Positions 20,067 to 28,000 of a stretch of 64,000 bases of DNA are shown here, piece after piece (the stretch's first letter is position 1; each line of letters begins with the position of its first letter). The position numbers were made by a program, and so were the translations under genes. The notes beneath the pieces are model-generated. The model did no database searches, was not told the DNA's origin, and saw only the letters and a list, made by a program, of their open reading frames with translations. The DNA comes from GCA-2683135 sp964507445. Lineage in GTDB: Bacteria > Planctomycetota > GCA-002687715. Where the stretch lies: NCBI GenBank assembly GCA_964507445.1, contig CAZDQF010000012.1:1-64000 (forward strand), given 5' to 3'.

Positions 20067-21248
20067 GTGCAGCCGGTCTACAAGAGCGATCTCAACGCCG
20101 CCGTTCCGGTGGCGGGTCCGTCCGAGTTCGAGCCCATCTCCATCGGGCCTCTCTCGGTCTGGCCCCCCGTGGTGCTGGCCCCCATGGCCGGCGTCACCAA
20201 CTTTCCGTTCCGGGCGATCTGCCAGCGGTTCGGCGCCGGGCTCTACGTCAGCGAGATGATCACCGCTCGTCCGCTGGTGGAGGGGCAGCGCAAGACGCTC
20301 CGGCTCGCGGACTTCGGCCCCGAGGAGTCGCCCCGGAGCCTGCAGCTGTACGGCGTCGATCCCCATTACGTCGGCGAAGCGGTCCGGCGCCTGGTGGGGG
20401 AGGGGCGCGTGGATCACATCGACATGAACTTCGGGTGCCCCGTGCGCAAGGTCACCCGCAAGGGCGGGGGCGCCGCCATCCCGCTCAAGAGGAACCTGCT
20501 GCGGGACATCGTCCGCGCCGCCACCGCGGCGTCCGGCGAGGTCCCGGTGACCATCAAGTTCCGCATGGGGGTCGCCGATGACCTCCTCACCTACCTGGAC
20601 GCCGGGCGCATCGGGGAGGACGAGGGCTGCGCCGCCGTGGCGCTCCACGCCAGGACCGCGGCCCAGCTCTACGACGGCGAGGCCCGCTGGCGTCACATCA
20701 CCATGCTCAAGGAGGCGGTGACGTCGATCCCGGTCCTGGGCAACGGCGACATCTGGGAGGCCTGGGACGCCCTGCGGATGATGCGGGAGACCGGCTGCGA
20801 CGGGGTGGTGGTCGGCCGAGGCTGCCTCGGACGCCCCTGGCTGTTCCGTGACCTGGCGGACGTGTTCGACGGTCGGGAGCCCTCGGACCCGCCGTCCTTC
20901 GGCGAGATCGCCGATGTCATGTTGGATCACGCGCGCCGACTCGCAGATTGGTTCGACGAGCGACCGGCCATCAAGATGTTCCGGCGCCACGCCACCTGGT
21001 ACACCAAGGGCTTCCCCCGCAGCGCCGCCCTGCGGGATCGCCTGGTGAAGATCGAATCCCTGGAAGACCTGCGACGGGCGCTCGAGGTGGTGGACCCGGC
21101 CACCCCGTTTCCACCCTCCGCCATGCGGGTGCCGCGGGGCAAGCACGCCGGGACCCAGGAGGTCTGCCTCCCCGACGGTTGGCTCGAAGACCGGGATGAC
21201 CCGACCCCTCCCGGCGCTGATGCGGAGACCAGCGACTCGGGGGGGTGA
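20067..21248 (+). CDS. dusB: tRNA-dihydrouridine synthase, DusB-like
   Basis: A 393-residue flavoenzyme that reduces specific uridines in tRNA. I place the start at GTG 20067, giving VQPVYKSDLN as the first codons; upstream frame sequence is Arg-rich and not Dus-like. Motifs in order: VVLAPMAGVTNFPFR (FMN loop), SLQLYG, HIDMNFGCPVRKVT (catalytic Cys in NFGCP), KFRMG, ALHARTAAQ, VLGNGDI and GVVVGRGCLGRPW. The length exceeds E. coli DusB (about 320) by a Pro-rich tail. It likely acts alone; a hairpin terminator follows at 21351-21374. Confidence 0.9.
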   Translation: MQPVYKSDLNAAVPVAGPSEFEPISIGPLSVWPPVVLAPMAGVTNFPFRAICQRFGAGLYVSEMITARPLVEGQRKTLRLADFGPEESPRSLQLYGVDPHYVGEAVRRLVGEGRVDHIDMNFGCPVRKVTRKGGGAAIPLKRNLLRDIVRAATAASGEVPVTIKFRMGVADDLLTYLDAGRIGEDEGCAAVALHARTAAQLYDGEARWRHITMLKEAVTSIPVLGNGDIWEAWDALRMMRETGCDGVVVGRGCLGRPWLFRDLADVFDGREPSDPPSFGEIADVMLDHARRLADWFDERPAIKMFRRHATWYTKGFPRSAALRDRLVKIESLEDLRRALEVVDPATPFPPSAMRVPRGKHAGTQEVCLPDGWLEDRDDPTPPGADAETSDSGG

Positions 21249-21350
21249 CCGGTCGGCGACGGATGAGCCCGTCAGGACTCCGGGAATCGCTCGCGATCTG
21301 ACTTTGCACGACGACTCGTTGGCCGGCACCGGGGGCCATGTGTTCAGCTA

Positions 21351-21374
21351 CGGCGCAGGCACCTGCCTGTGCCG
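21351..21374. terminator. Hairpin between convergent genes
   Basis: Bases 21351-21361 pair with 21364-21374 (11 bp including one G-T) around a very tight loop, so the innermost pairs probably open. It lies between dusB (+) and the secreted protein gene (-), and could serve both. The rest of 21249-21395 holds nothing else I can name. Confidence 0.5.
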
Positions 21375-21395
21375 ACCGATGTCCGCACCCTTCTC

Positions 21396-22049
21396 CTACT
21401 GATGGTCGATCCTGAACCAGTGGTGGCCGTCGAAGGTCGCCATGAGGGTCTCGCCCGGGTTGAGGGTGGTGTTGGCGTAGAGGTTGACGGCGCCGTTGCC
21501 CGGGGCGACCGCGGCGTCCAGCACCATGGGGCCATTGGGAGTCTGCTTCAAGATCTCCACGCGGGTGCCCGGAGGCACCATGGCCGCAAAAATGACCTCG
21601 CCGGTGTCACGCCGGGCGGTCGAGAAGCCGACGCCCAACCCCCCGAGGTTCTGGCCGAACTCGCTCGTGTCGCCGCCCCGACCGGCGATGGCCGTCACAC
21701 CTGCGATCACCGGAGGCGCTCCCTGCGGCAGGAGCACGCCACCAGCGAACTGACGGGGCAGGGCGAAGTCCCCGTTGACGGGGAGGGACCACGTCAGCCA
21801 GCCCGTAGCGTCGATGACCCCGGCGAAGACGGGGATGATCACGGGGACGACGCCGGCGCCCATTGCTGCCGGGTGGATGTTGCTGGTGCAGACGCCGACC
21901 GGGACGCCGACCGGCCCCTCCAACTCCACCGTCAGGGTCAAGCCACTGGCGGTAGCCACGGGATAGACGGCGAACTGGGGCGGGGCCTGGGCGGCGAGAG
22001 GGAGCGCGAGCAGGACCAGGGTCACGGGGAGCATCGTTCTGTACATCAT
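21396..22049 (-). CDS. Secreted protein, unknown
   Basis: A 217-residue exported protein. The first of two adjacent ATGs (22049, 22046) follows AGGAG with 8-nt spacing; the signal peptide ends LPLAAQ (about residue 21). The mature part is beta-rich with repeated Gly/Val/Pro stretches and two similar Thr/Val strands (LTVELEGPVGVPVGV and VPPGTRVEILKQ). It ends TFDGHHWFRIDHQ and lacks the long C-terminal module of the larger secreted proteins. No family is recognised; extracellular location is inferred from the signal peptide. Confidence 0.65.
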   Translation of the reverse strand: MMYRTMLPVTLVLLALPLAAQAPPQFAVYPVATASGLTLTVELEGPVGVPVGVCTSNIHPAAMGAGVVPVIIPVFAGVIDATGWLTWSLPVNGDFALPRQFAGGVLLPQGAPPVIAGVTAIAGRGGDTSEFGQNLGGLGVGFSTARRDTGEVIFAAMVPPGTRVEILKQTPNGPMVLDAAVAPGNGAVNLYANTTLNPGETLMATFDGHHWFRIDHQ

Positions 22050-22250
22050 GGTTGTTTCTCCTGGGGTTCGAGCAATCGCAGCACGGCGAATCGCGGCACA
22101 ATCCACCGCGCGGATCCCGTGATCGGGTGTGGCGCAGAAAACCGAGGGTCTTGCCAAAGTCGATGCGGACAAGGCCACCACCCGCGGGATTCACGGCACT
22201 CGGTGGCGGCGGACGGGGTCGTGAGCCCCTTCTGTGATTGTCCCCGGACC

Positions 22251-22260
22251 GGGGGGGGGG
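22251..22260. repeat. G10 homopolymer tract in intergenic region
   Basis: Ten consecutive G residues lie 56 bases upstream of the ATG of the C45-like gene, within the 266-base divergent region 22050-22315. Such a tract can slip and alter promoter spacing, though no promoter boxes are clear here. The rest of the region shows no tRNA or strong hairpin. Confidence 0.45.
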
Positions 22261-22315
22261 AGCCCATGATGGCGATGTTGCTCTGCATCGGGAGCGGACT
22301 GATTAGACTGAGCGG

Positions 22316-23623
22316 ATGCGACTGACTCTCTGCCTGTCCGCCGTCCTCTCCCTGCTGCTGTCCCTCCCGGCGCAGACCCCGCCTGCGGACCTGTGCGGGC
22401 GTTATGTGAAGGAGGACGGGCTTCGCACCCTGTACCTCTGGGGTTCACCGGAGGAGCGCGGCTTCGCCCAGGGGTGGCTGCTGGCTGAGGTCATCCTCCG
22501 CAACTTCGACGCTGACCTGCGCAAGCTGCTGTTCTCGGTGAAGGGCAATCAGTACGAGCAGCGGTTGGCGAAGATCGTCGTCCCCCGCTTCAAGTTCTCC
22601 GAGGACGAGGAGGCGGAGCTGGCGGGCATGCTGCGTGGCATCCAGGCCCGCTTGCCGGCGGAGCAGCGCAGGATCCCGTTCCTGGACCGGGAGGTCCAGC
22701 TGGTGGACCTGAAGGCGGCCAACACCGTGGGGGACTGGATGGCCCTCGGGTGTTCCACCTTCGCCATCGACCCCGCCTACACCGCCGACGCCGGGCCGGC
22801 GGCGGCCCGCAACTTCGACTTCCCGGGGTTTCGCATGGTGCTCAACGACCAGCACGTGGTGGTGCACGCTCCTGACGGCGACGCCAGGGGCTGGGTGGGG
22901 GTGAGCTATCCGGGGGCCGTCGGCACCATCACCGCGCTCAACTCCGACGGTGTGTTCATCTCCATCCATGACGTGCGCATCATGCCGGGCCTGCTGACGC
23001 CGCTGCGACCGAACGTGCCGCGGCTCTGCGCCCTGCGCCGGGTCATGCGGGAGGTGTCCGCGAAGGGCACCCTGGCGTCCGTGCATCAGCGTCTGAAGTC
23101 GTGGCTCACCATGTACGGCAACAACTTCATGGTGGTCACGCCGGGCGCCGAGGATGGGCAGCCCTTCGCCGGCGTCTTCGAGTACGACAACCGCAACAAG
23201 CACGAGAAGGGTGTCCACATGCGGGTGTCGGACCGTCCCGGTGAAGACCACCGCCCGTTCCTGCTGTGCACCAATCACCACCGGGTGCGCAAGCCGCGCA
23301 AGAAGGACCCGGAGCGCCTGTGCCGTCGGTACAACGGACTTCGGGACGCCGTCCTGAAGCTGGACCCGGGACGAGAGCAGGGGGTCTCCGTGGAGGAGCT
23401 GTTCTCGACCCTCTCCGTGGCGGCGTTCCCGAAGGGACGCCCCCAGGAGCTCTACCGGCACGGCACCACCCACCAGACGGTGGCGTTCACCGGCAGCCGG
23501 GAGTTGTGGGTGCGCATGGGTGAGGTGGGCAAACACATCACCGACATCAAGCCGCAGCGGGTGCGGGTGGACGTGGCCATCGCCGCCGCGCGTCCGGCGT
23601 TCACCGGCTCGGACCAGCGATAG
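22316..23623 (+). CDS. Secreted C45-like acyltransferase/hydrolase (Ntn fold)
   Basis: A 435-residue exported protein with a signal peptide about 1-19 (ending SLPAQ). The key stretch is ALGCSTFAIDP (about 143-153), where Cys would become the N-terminal nucleophile after self-cleavage as in peptidase C45/acyl-coenzyme A:6-aminopenicillanate acyltransferases. AARNFDFPG and ALNSDGVFISIHDV follow, as in the family. Known members hydrolyse or transfer acyl chains; the substrate here is unknown. The G10 tract at 22251-22260 lies in its upstream region. Confidence 0.7.
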   Translation: MRLTLCLSAVLSLLLSLPAQTPPADLCGRYVKEDGLRTLYLWGSPEERGFAQGWLLAEVILRNFDADLRKLLFSVKGNQYEQRLAKIVVPRFKFSEDEEAELAGMLRGIQARLPAEQRRIPFLDREVQLVDLKAANTVGDWMALGCSTFAIDPAYTADAGPAAARNFDFPGFRMVLNDQHVVVHAPDGDARGWVGVSYPGAVGTITALNSDGVFISIHDVRIMPGLLTPLRPNVPRLCALRRVMREVSAKGTLASVHQRLKSWLTMYGNNFMVVTPGAEDGQPFAGVFEYDNRNKHEKGVHMRVSDRPGEDHRPFLLCTNHHRVRKPRKKDPERLCRRYNGLRDAVLKLDPGREQGVSVEELFSTLSVAAFPKGRPQELYRHGTTHQTVAFTGSRELWVRMGEVGKHITDIKPQRVRVDVAIAAARPAFTGSDQR

Positions 23624-23676
23624 CCGCGGGGCGGTCCGTCGGGTCTCATGGTAGGTTGCCCGTCGCGGAGCACCCC

Positions 23677-24474
23677 ATGGGATTTGACGCATTCAAGCTG
23701 GATCGAGCGGACAGCGGGCTGGTCACCGTCACCCTGAACCGGCCCGAGCGCCGTAACGCCCTGACCTTCGACACCTACCGCCAGCTGTGTGATTTCTTCG
23801 CCACCGAACAACGGCGGGATGACACGCGCGTGGTGATGTTGACCGGTGAGGGCGCCGGGTTCTGCTCCGGCGGCGACGTGCACGAGATCATCGGGGCGTT
23901 GCGCGACGCGCCCATGAGGAAGGTGCTCGAGTTCGCCTGGATGACCGGCGAGCTGGTCAAGAACATCCGCGAGTTCGATCGCCCCGTGATCGCCGCCGTC
24001 AACGGCACCTGTGTCGGGGCCGGGGCGGTCATCGCCCTCGCCTGCGACTTCCGCGTGCTGGCGGAGCAGGCCTCCATGGGGTTCATCTTCACCAAGGTGG
24101 GGCTGGCGGGCTCGGACATGGGGGCCGCCTACCTGCTGCCGCGGGTGGTGGGCATGGCCCGGGCCACGGAGATCCTCATGCTCGGCGAGCCGGTGGGCTC
24201 GGACGTCGCCTTGCAGATGGGTCTGGTCAACGAGGTGGCGACCGCTGAGGAGGTCGTGCCCGCGGCCACGGCCCTGGCGGAGAAGCTGCTGAAGGGGCCG
24301 CCGCTGGCCTTGCGGGTCACCAAGCGCATGCTCAACAACGAGTGGAACATGGACCTGGCCTCGGCCATCGAGTCGGAGGCCCAGGCCCAGGCGTTGCTCA
24401 TGATGGGGGACGACCACACGGAGTACTTCCGCGCGTTCTCCGCGAAGCGGCCTCCAGAGTTCAAGGGCGAGTGA
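23677..24474 (+). CDS. Enoyl-CoA hydratase/isomerase family enzyme
   Basis: A 265-residue crotonase-fold enzyme starting at an ATG with GGAG seven bases before it. The oxyanion-hole stretches GAGFCSGGDVHE (about 60-71) and NGTCVGAGAVIALACDF are intact. The usual hydratase Glu pair is not obvious: the relevant segment reads FTKVGLAGSDMGAAYLLPR, with an Asp where PaaG-type isomerases carry GLxPDxG. It is the first gene of an operon with acyl-CoA dehydrogenase (1-nt gap) and a phenylacetate-CoA ligase-like enzyme, so an isomerase or hydratase step on an aryl- or acyl-CoA is inferred. Confidence 0.88.
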   Translation: MGFDAFKLDRADSGLVTVTLNRPERRNALTFDTYRQLCDFFATEQRRDDTRVVMLTGEGAGFCSGGDVHEIIGALRDAPMRKVLEFAWMTGELVKNIREFDRPVIAAVNGTCVGAGAVIALACDFRVLAEQASMGFIFTKVGLAGSDMGAAYLLPRVVGMARATEILMLGEPVGSDVALQMGLVNEVATAEEVVPAATALAEKLLKGPPLALRVTKRMLNNEWNMDLASAIESEAQAQALLMMGDDHTEYFRAFSAKRPPEFKGE

Positions 24475-24475
24475 C

Positions 24476-25630
24476 GTGGACTTCGGCCTGAGCGAAGCAG
24501 ACCTGGGTATTCAATCCGCCGTGCGGTCGTTCGCCGCGGAGCACATCGCGCCCGGGGCCCGCACCGGAGACGAAGAGGGGGTCTTCGACCCCTCCAGGGT
24601 GCCGCTCCTCGGTTCCGCGGGGTTGTTGGGAGGCCCCATTGATCCCCGGTGGGGCGGCGCCGGCTGGACCCATCGGCAGTGGGTCCTGGCCATGATGGAG
24701 CTGGGGGCGGCGGACTCCTCCTGGCGCGGCTTCTGCACCGTGCAGACCTGCTTGTGCGGCATGTTGCTGGAGCGGCACGGGAACGACGAGCAGCGTCAGG
24801 CGTTGTTGCCGGGGCTGACGGCGGGGGAGGCCGTCATCGCTTACGCGCTGACGGAACCGGAGGCCGGAACGGACGTGGGGTCCCTGACCACGACGGCGTC
24901 GAAGGACGGCGACGACTGGCTCATCAGCGGCACCAAGCACTGGATCACCAACGGCGGCGTCGCGGATCACATCCTGGTGTTCGCCAACGCGAATCCTGAG
25001 GCCGGCAAGGACGGCATCACCTGCTTCGTGGTGCCCGGAGACGCCGAAGGTCTCACCAGGTCGCCCATGGGGGGGAAGGAGCTGGGGCACCGGGCCTCGG
25101 ATCACGCGACCCTCGTCTTCGACGGAGTCCGGGTCGAGGCCGACGCGGTCATCGGCCCCGTGGGCGGCGGCTTCCGGCTCGCCATGGCGGGGTTGGGAGA
25201 CGGTCGCCTGGGGGTGGCTGCGGGCGCCGTCGGGATCCAGCAGGCGGCCCTGGACGCGTGCCTGCAGTGGGCTCGGAGCCGACGTCAGTTCGGCCGGCGC
25301 ATCGGTGACTTCCAGCTGGTGCAATCGGACCTCACGGACATGCACACGGCCCTGGAGTCCACCCGCCTGCTGACCCTGCAAGCCGCCTGGCAGCGAGACA
25401 ACGACGAGGACAACCACCGCGCCGTCTCCGTGGCCAAGTTCGCCGCCTGCGAGGCTGCGGTGGCCGCAGCGGACCGGGCGGTGCTGTTGCACGGCGCGCG
25501 CGGGTACTCCACGGAGTACCCGGTGGAGCGGTTGCTGCGGGACGCCAAGGGCCTGCAGATCTACGAGGGCACGGCCCATATCCAACGCATCCTCATCGCC
25601 CGTGACTTGCTCGGAAAGGAGTTGCGATGA
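24476..25630 (+). CDS. Acyl-CoA dehydrogenase
   Basis: A 384-residue flavoprotein that oxidises acyl-CoA to enoyl-CoA. It starts at GTG one base after the preceding stop, implying translational coupling. Family motifs: YALTEPEAGTDVGS (about 123-136), GTKHWITNGG (about 153-162), and LRDAKGLQIYEGTAHIQR near the C-terminus, where the Glu of YEGT is the catalytic base of the medium-chain and glutaryl-CoA types. The preceding gene and the ligase that overlaps its stop (25627-25630) place it in one acyl-CoA pathway. The substrate is not known. Confidence 0.92.
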   Translation: MDFGLSEADLGIQSAVRSFAAEHIAPGARTGDEEGVFDPSRVPLLGSAGLLGGPIDPRWGGAGWTHRQWVLAMMELGAADSSWRGFCTVQTCLCGMLLERHGNDEQRQALLPGLTAGEAVIAYALTEPEAGTDVGSLTTTASKDGDDWLISGTKHWITNGGVADHILVFANANPEAGKDGITCFVVPGDAEGLTRSPMGGKELGHRASDHATLVFDGVRVEADAVIGPVGGGFRLAMAGLGDGRLGVAAGAVGIQQAALDACLQWARSRRQFGRRIGDFQLVQSDLTDMHTALESTRLLTLQAAWQRDNDEDNHRAVSVAKFAACEAAVAAADRAVLLHGARGYSTEYPVERLLRDAKGLQIYEGTAHIQRILIARDLLGKELR

Positions 25631-26958
25631 CCTCCGTGTACTGGAACCCGAAGAACGAGACCTTGCCCCGCGCGGACCTGAAGCGTCTGCAGGCGGCCAA
25701 GCTGCGGAGGCTGGTGGCCTTCGCGTCTGAGCGCAGCGCCTTCCATCGTCGGAAGTTCGAGAGCGCCGGGGTGACCCCGGACAGCATCTCCACCATCGAC
25801 GACCTGCGGCGCATCCCCTTCACCACTCGGGACGAGTGGATGGAGGCCCAGGCGGAGCAGCCCCTGTTCGGGGATCTGCTGGCCCGCCCTCGTGAGGACG
25901 CCATCCGCTATCACCTGACCTCCGGCACCTCAGGCCGCAACCCGCTGCGCGTCCTGGACTCCCGCCGGGACTGGCAGTGGATCTCCGAGTGTTGGGCGTA
26001 CGGCTTCTGGGCGGCGGAGGTCCGCCCTTCGGACACCGTGTTCTTCGCCTTCTCCTATGGGTCGTTCATCGGGTTCTGGGGCGCCCACTACTGCTGCGAA
26101 CGGCTCGGCGCCCTGGTCATCCCGTCCGGCAACATGACCACGGACATGCGGGTCCGTCAGATCGTGGACATGGACGTGACCACGGTCTGCGCGACCCCGA
26201 CCTACGCCCTCCGCCTCGCCCAGGCGGCGGCGGAGCAAGGGCTGGACCTTGCGGGGTCCAAGGTGGACAAGGTCATCGTCTCCGGCGAGCCCGCCGGCAG
26301 CATCCCGGAGACCAAGGCCTTGATCGAGCGCCAGTGGGGCGCCAGGTGCTACGACACGGCGGGCATGACCGAATTGGGGACCATCTGCATGTTCGAGTGC
26401 GCCGGGCAGCCGGGGGGTATGCACATCATCGACGACCACTACGTGGAGGAGGTGATCGACCCCGAGTCCGGTGAACCCGTGGACTACGGCACCCGTGGGG
26501 AGCGGGTGGTCACCTCCTTCGGCCGGGGGATGATCCCGGTGCTGCGTTACCGCACCCGGGACCTGGTGGTGAAGGTGCCCCACGACACCTGCTCATGCGG
26601 GCGCACGTTCGATGTCTACGAGGGCGGCATCCAGGGCCGGGTGGACGACATGCTGTTGATCCGCGGCACCAACGTCTACCCCCGCGCCATCGAGTCCATC
26701 GTCCGCTCGTTCGAGGCCATTGACGAGTTCCAGGTCCTCGTCGAGACCATGAACAACGTGGACGAGATCACCGTTCGGGTGGAGATGAAGCCCGACTCGG
26801 GGGTGACCTTCGACAGCATCCGTGACGCGTTCGAAGGCGACCTCAAGGAGCACCATGAGATGCTCCGGATCAACGTGGCGGAGGCGGAGCAAGGCTCCCT
26901 GCCTCGCTTTGAACTGAAGGCCAAGCGCGTGGTGGACAACCGGAGGACCAAGGCATGA
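25627..26958 (+). CDS. Phenylacetate-CoA ligase-like adenylate-forming enzyme
   Basis: A 443-residue ANL-superfamily ligase that would activate a carboxylic acid as CoA thioester using ATP. The ATG overlaps the preceding stop by 4 bases. Typical PaaK segments: YHLTSGTSGRNPLRV (about 98-112), VSGEPAGSIPETK, CYDTAGMTELG (about 239-249), YRTRDLV, and the C-terminal GRVDDMLLIRGTNVYP. The length is normal for PaaK. No ring-oxygenase genes are present, so the acid could be phenylacetate or another aryl/aliphatic acid. The 68-residue gene overlaps its stop. Confidence 0.88.
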   Translation: MTSVYWNPKNETLPRADLKRLQAAKLRRLVAFASERSAFHRRKFESAGVTPDSISTIDDLRRIPFTTRDEWMEAQAEQPLFGDLLARPREDAIRYHLTSGTSGRNPLRVLDSRRDWQWISECWAYGFWAAEVRPSDTVFFAFSYGSFIGFWGAHYCCERLGALVIPSGNMTTDMRVRQIVDMDVTTVCATPTYALRLAQAAAEQGLDLAGSKVDKVIVSGEPAGSIPETKALIERQWGARCYDTAGMTELGTICMFECAGQPGGMHIIDDHYVEEVIDPESGEPVDYGTRGERVVTSFGRGMIPVLRYRTRDLVVKVPHDTCSCGRTFDVYEGGIQGRVDDMLLIRGTNVYPRAIESIVRSFEAIDEFQVLVETMNNVDEITVRVEMKPDSGVTFDSIRDAFEGDLKEHHEMLRINVAEAEQGSLPRFELKAKRVVDNRRTKA

Positions 26959-27161
26959 GCGTTCCCGAGACCGACCTGCTGGGCAACCCCCTCAGCGACG
27001 TGGAGCGCCGGGTGGCGGAGATCCACGGAGCCCTGGAAGAGCTGGCCCGAGAGAGTGACCTGCCGCCCTGCGTGGAGGCCGGTGCGCGACACGCCCTGGC
27101 CGCGACCTGGCAGGTGATGAACGACCTCAACCTGCCCTGCGACCCGCCAGAGGACGTCTGA
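26955..27161 (+). CDS. Small operon protein, unknown
   Basis: A 68-residue acidic protein whose ATG overlaps the ligase stop by 4 bases, which argues that it is translated. It is mostly helical (SDVERRVAEIHGALEELARES, about 14-34), with two Cys (PPCVEAG and NLPCDPP). It has no signal peptide or membrane segment. I recognise no family; a small accessory subunit of the CoA-pathway enzymes is one guess. It ends 5 bases before the DNA methylase start. Confidence 0.6.
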   Translation: MSVPETDLLGNPLSDVERRVAEIHGALEELARESDLPPCVEAGARHALAATWQVMNDLNLPCDPPEDV

Positions 27162-27166
27162 GTTCT

Positions 27167-27988
27167 TTGACCGGATCGCCGCAGACGGCCTCGGCGACCC
27201 TGCGCCCGTTCATCAAGTGGGCCGGTGGCAAGCAGGCCCTCGTCCCGGAGGTGCTGCGTCGTGTGCCTCCCATCACCGGGCGCTACTTCGAACCGTTCCT
27301 GGGGGGCGGCTCGGTCTTCCTCGCGTTGCGGCCGCGGCGGGCGGTCCTCGGCGACGCCAACCGGTGGTTGCTGGACACCTACCGCGCCGTCCGCTGGAGC
27401 GCGAGGCGGGTGTCCGAGGCGCTGGAGACCCTGCCCAACACCAAGGCCGACTACCTCCGCATCCGGGCCCGGGACCCCTGGTCCCTCGACCTGGCGTCGA
27501 GAGCGGCCCAGTTCATCTACCTCAACAAGACCGGCTTCCGCGGCCTGTTCCGCGTCAACCGTGATGGGGGTTTCAACGTCCCCTACGGGGCCTACCGGCG
27601 ACGGACCCACGACCCTGATCACCTCCGGCAGGTGGGGGCGGCGCTGCGCGGAGTGGACATCCGCCACGGAGACTTCGAGGACGTGCTCCGTGATGTGGGC
27701 ACCCGGGACTTCGTCTATCTGGATCCGCCGTACGTGAAGCTGGGAGGGCACGCGGACTTCAATCGCTACACGGAGGCCCGCTTCGAGGAGGAAGACCACC
27801 GTCGGCTGGCGCGGCTCTGCGGCGCCCTGGCGCGACGGGGCGTGCGTTGGATGGTGAGTCAGTCGGACACCCCGTTGGTGCGGGAGTTGTTCGACGGCTT
27901 CTCCATGGAGCGGGTCACCGCTCGTCGCGAGATCAACCTGAACAGCCGCCGCCGCGACGTGCACGAGCTGATCATCACCAGCGTCTGA
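27167..27988 (+). CDS. DNA adenine methylase (Dam/MboI class)
   Basis: A 273-residue N6-adenine DNA methyltransferase of the alpha (Dam/DpnM) class. Motif X/I: RPFIKWAGGKQALV (about 13-26) and FEPFLGGGSVF; motif IV: YLDPPYVKLG. The normal target of the class is GATC, which is inferred. The start is TTG at 27167, the only usable codon before the conserved FIKWAGG block. No restriction endonuclease is adjacent, so it looks like an orphan methylase. It directly follows the acyl-CoA operon but need not share its function. Confidence 0.9.
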   Translation: MTGSPQTASATLRPFIKWAGGKQALVPEVLRRVPPITGRYFEPFLGGGSVFLALRPRRAVLGDANRWLLDTYRAVRWSARRVSEALETLPNTKADYLRIRARDPWSLDLASRAAQFIYLNKTGFRGLFRVNRDGGFNVPYGAYRRRTHDPDHLRQVGAALRGVDIRHGDFEDVLRDVGTRDFVYLDPPYVKLGGHADFNRYTEARFEEEDHRRLARLCGALARRGVRWMVSQSDTPLVRELFDGFSMERVTARREINLNSRRRDVHELIITSV

Positions 27989-28000
27989 GCTTGCGCGCGG

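Noticed and set aside
22050..22315. tRNA or structured RNA in the longest intergenic region
   Set aside because: No cloverleaf arms or T-loop sequence can be fitted; only the G10 tract stands out.
27167..27988. Restriction-modification system around the adenine methylase
   Set aside because: No endonuclease or specificity gene is adjacent on either side, so it is best called orphan.
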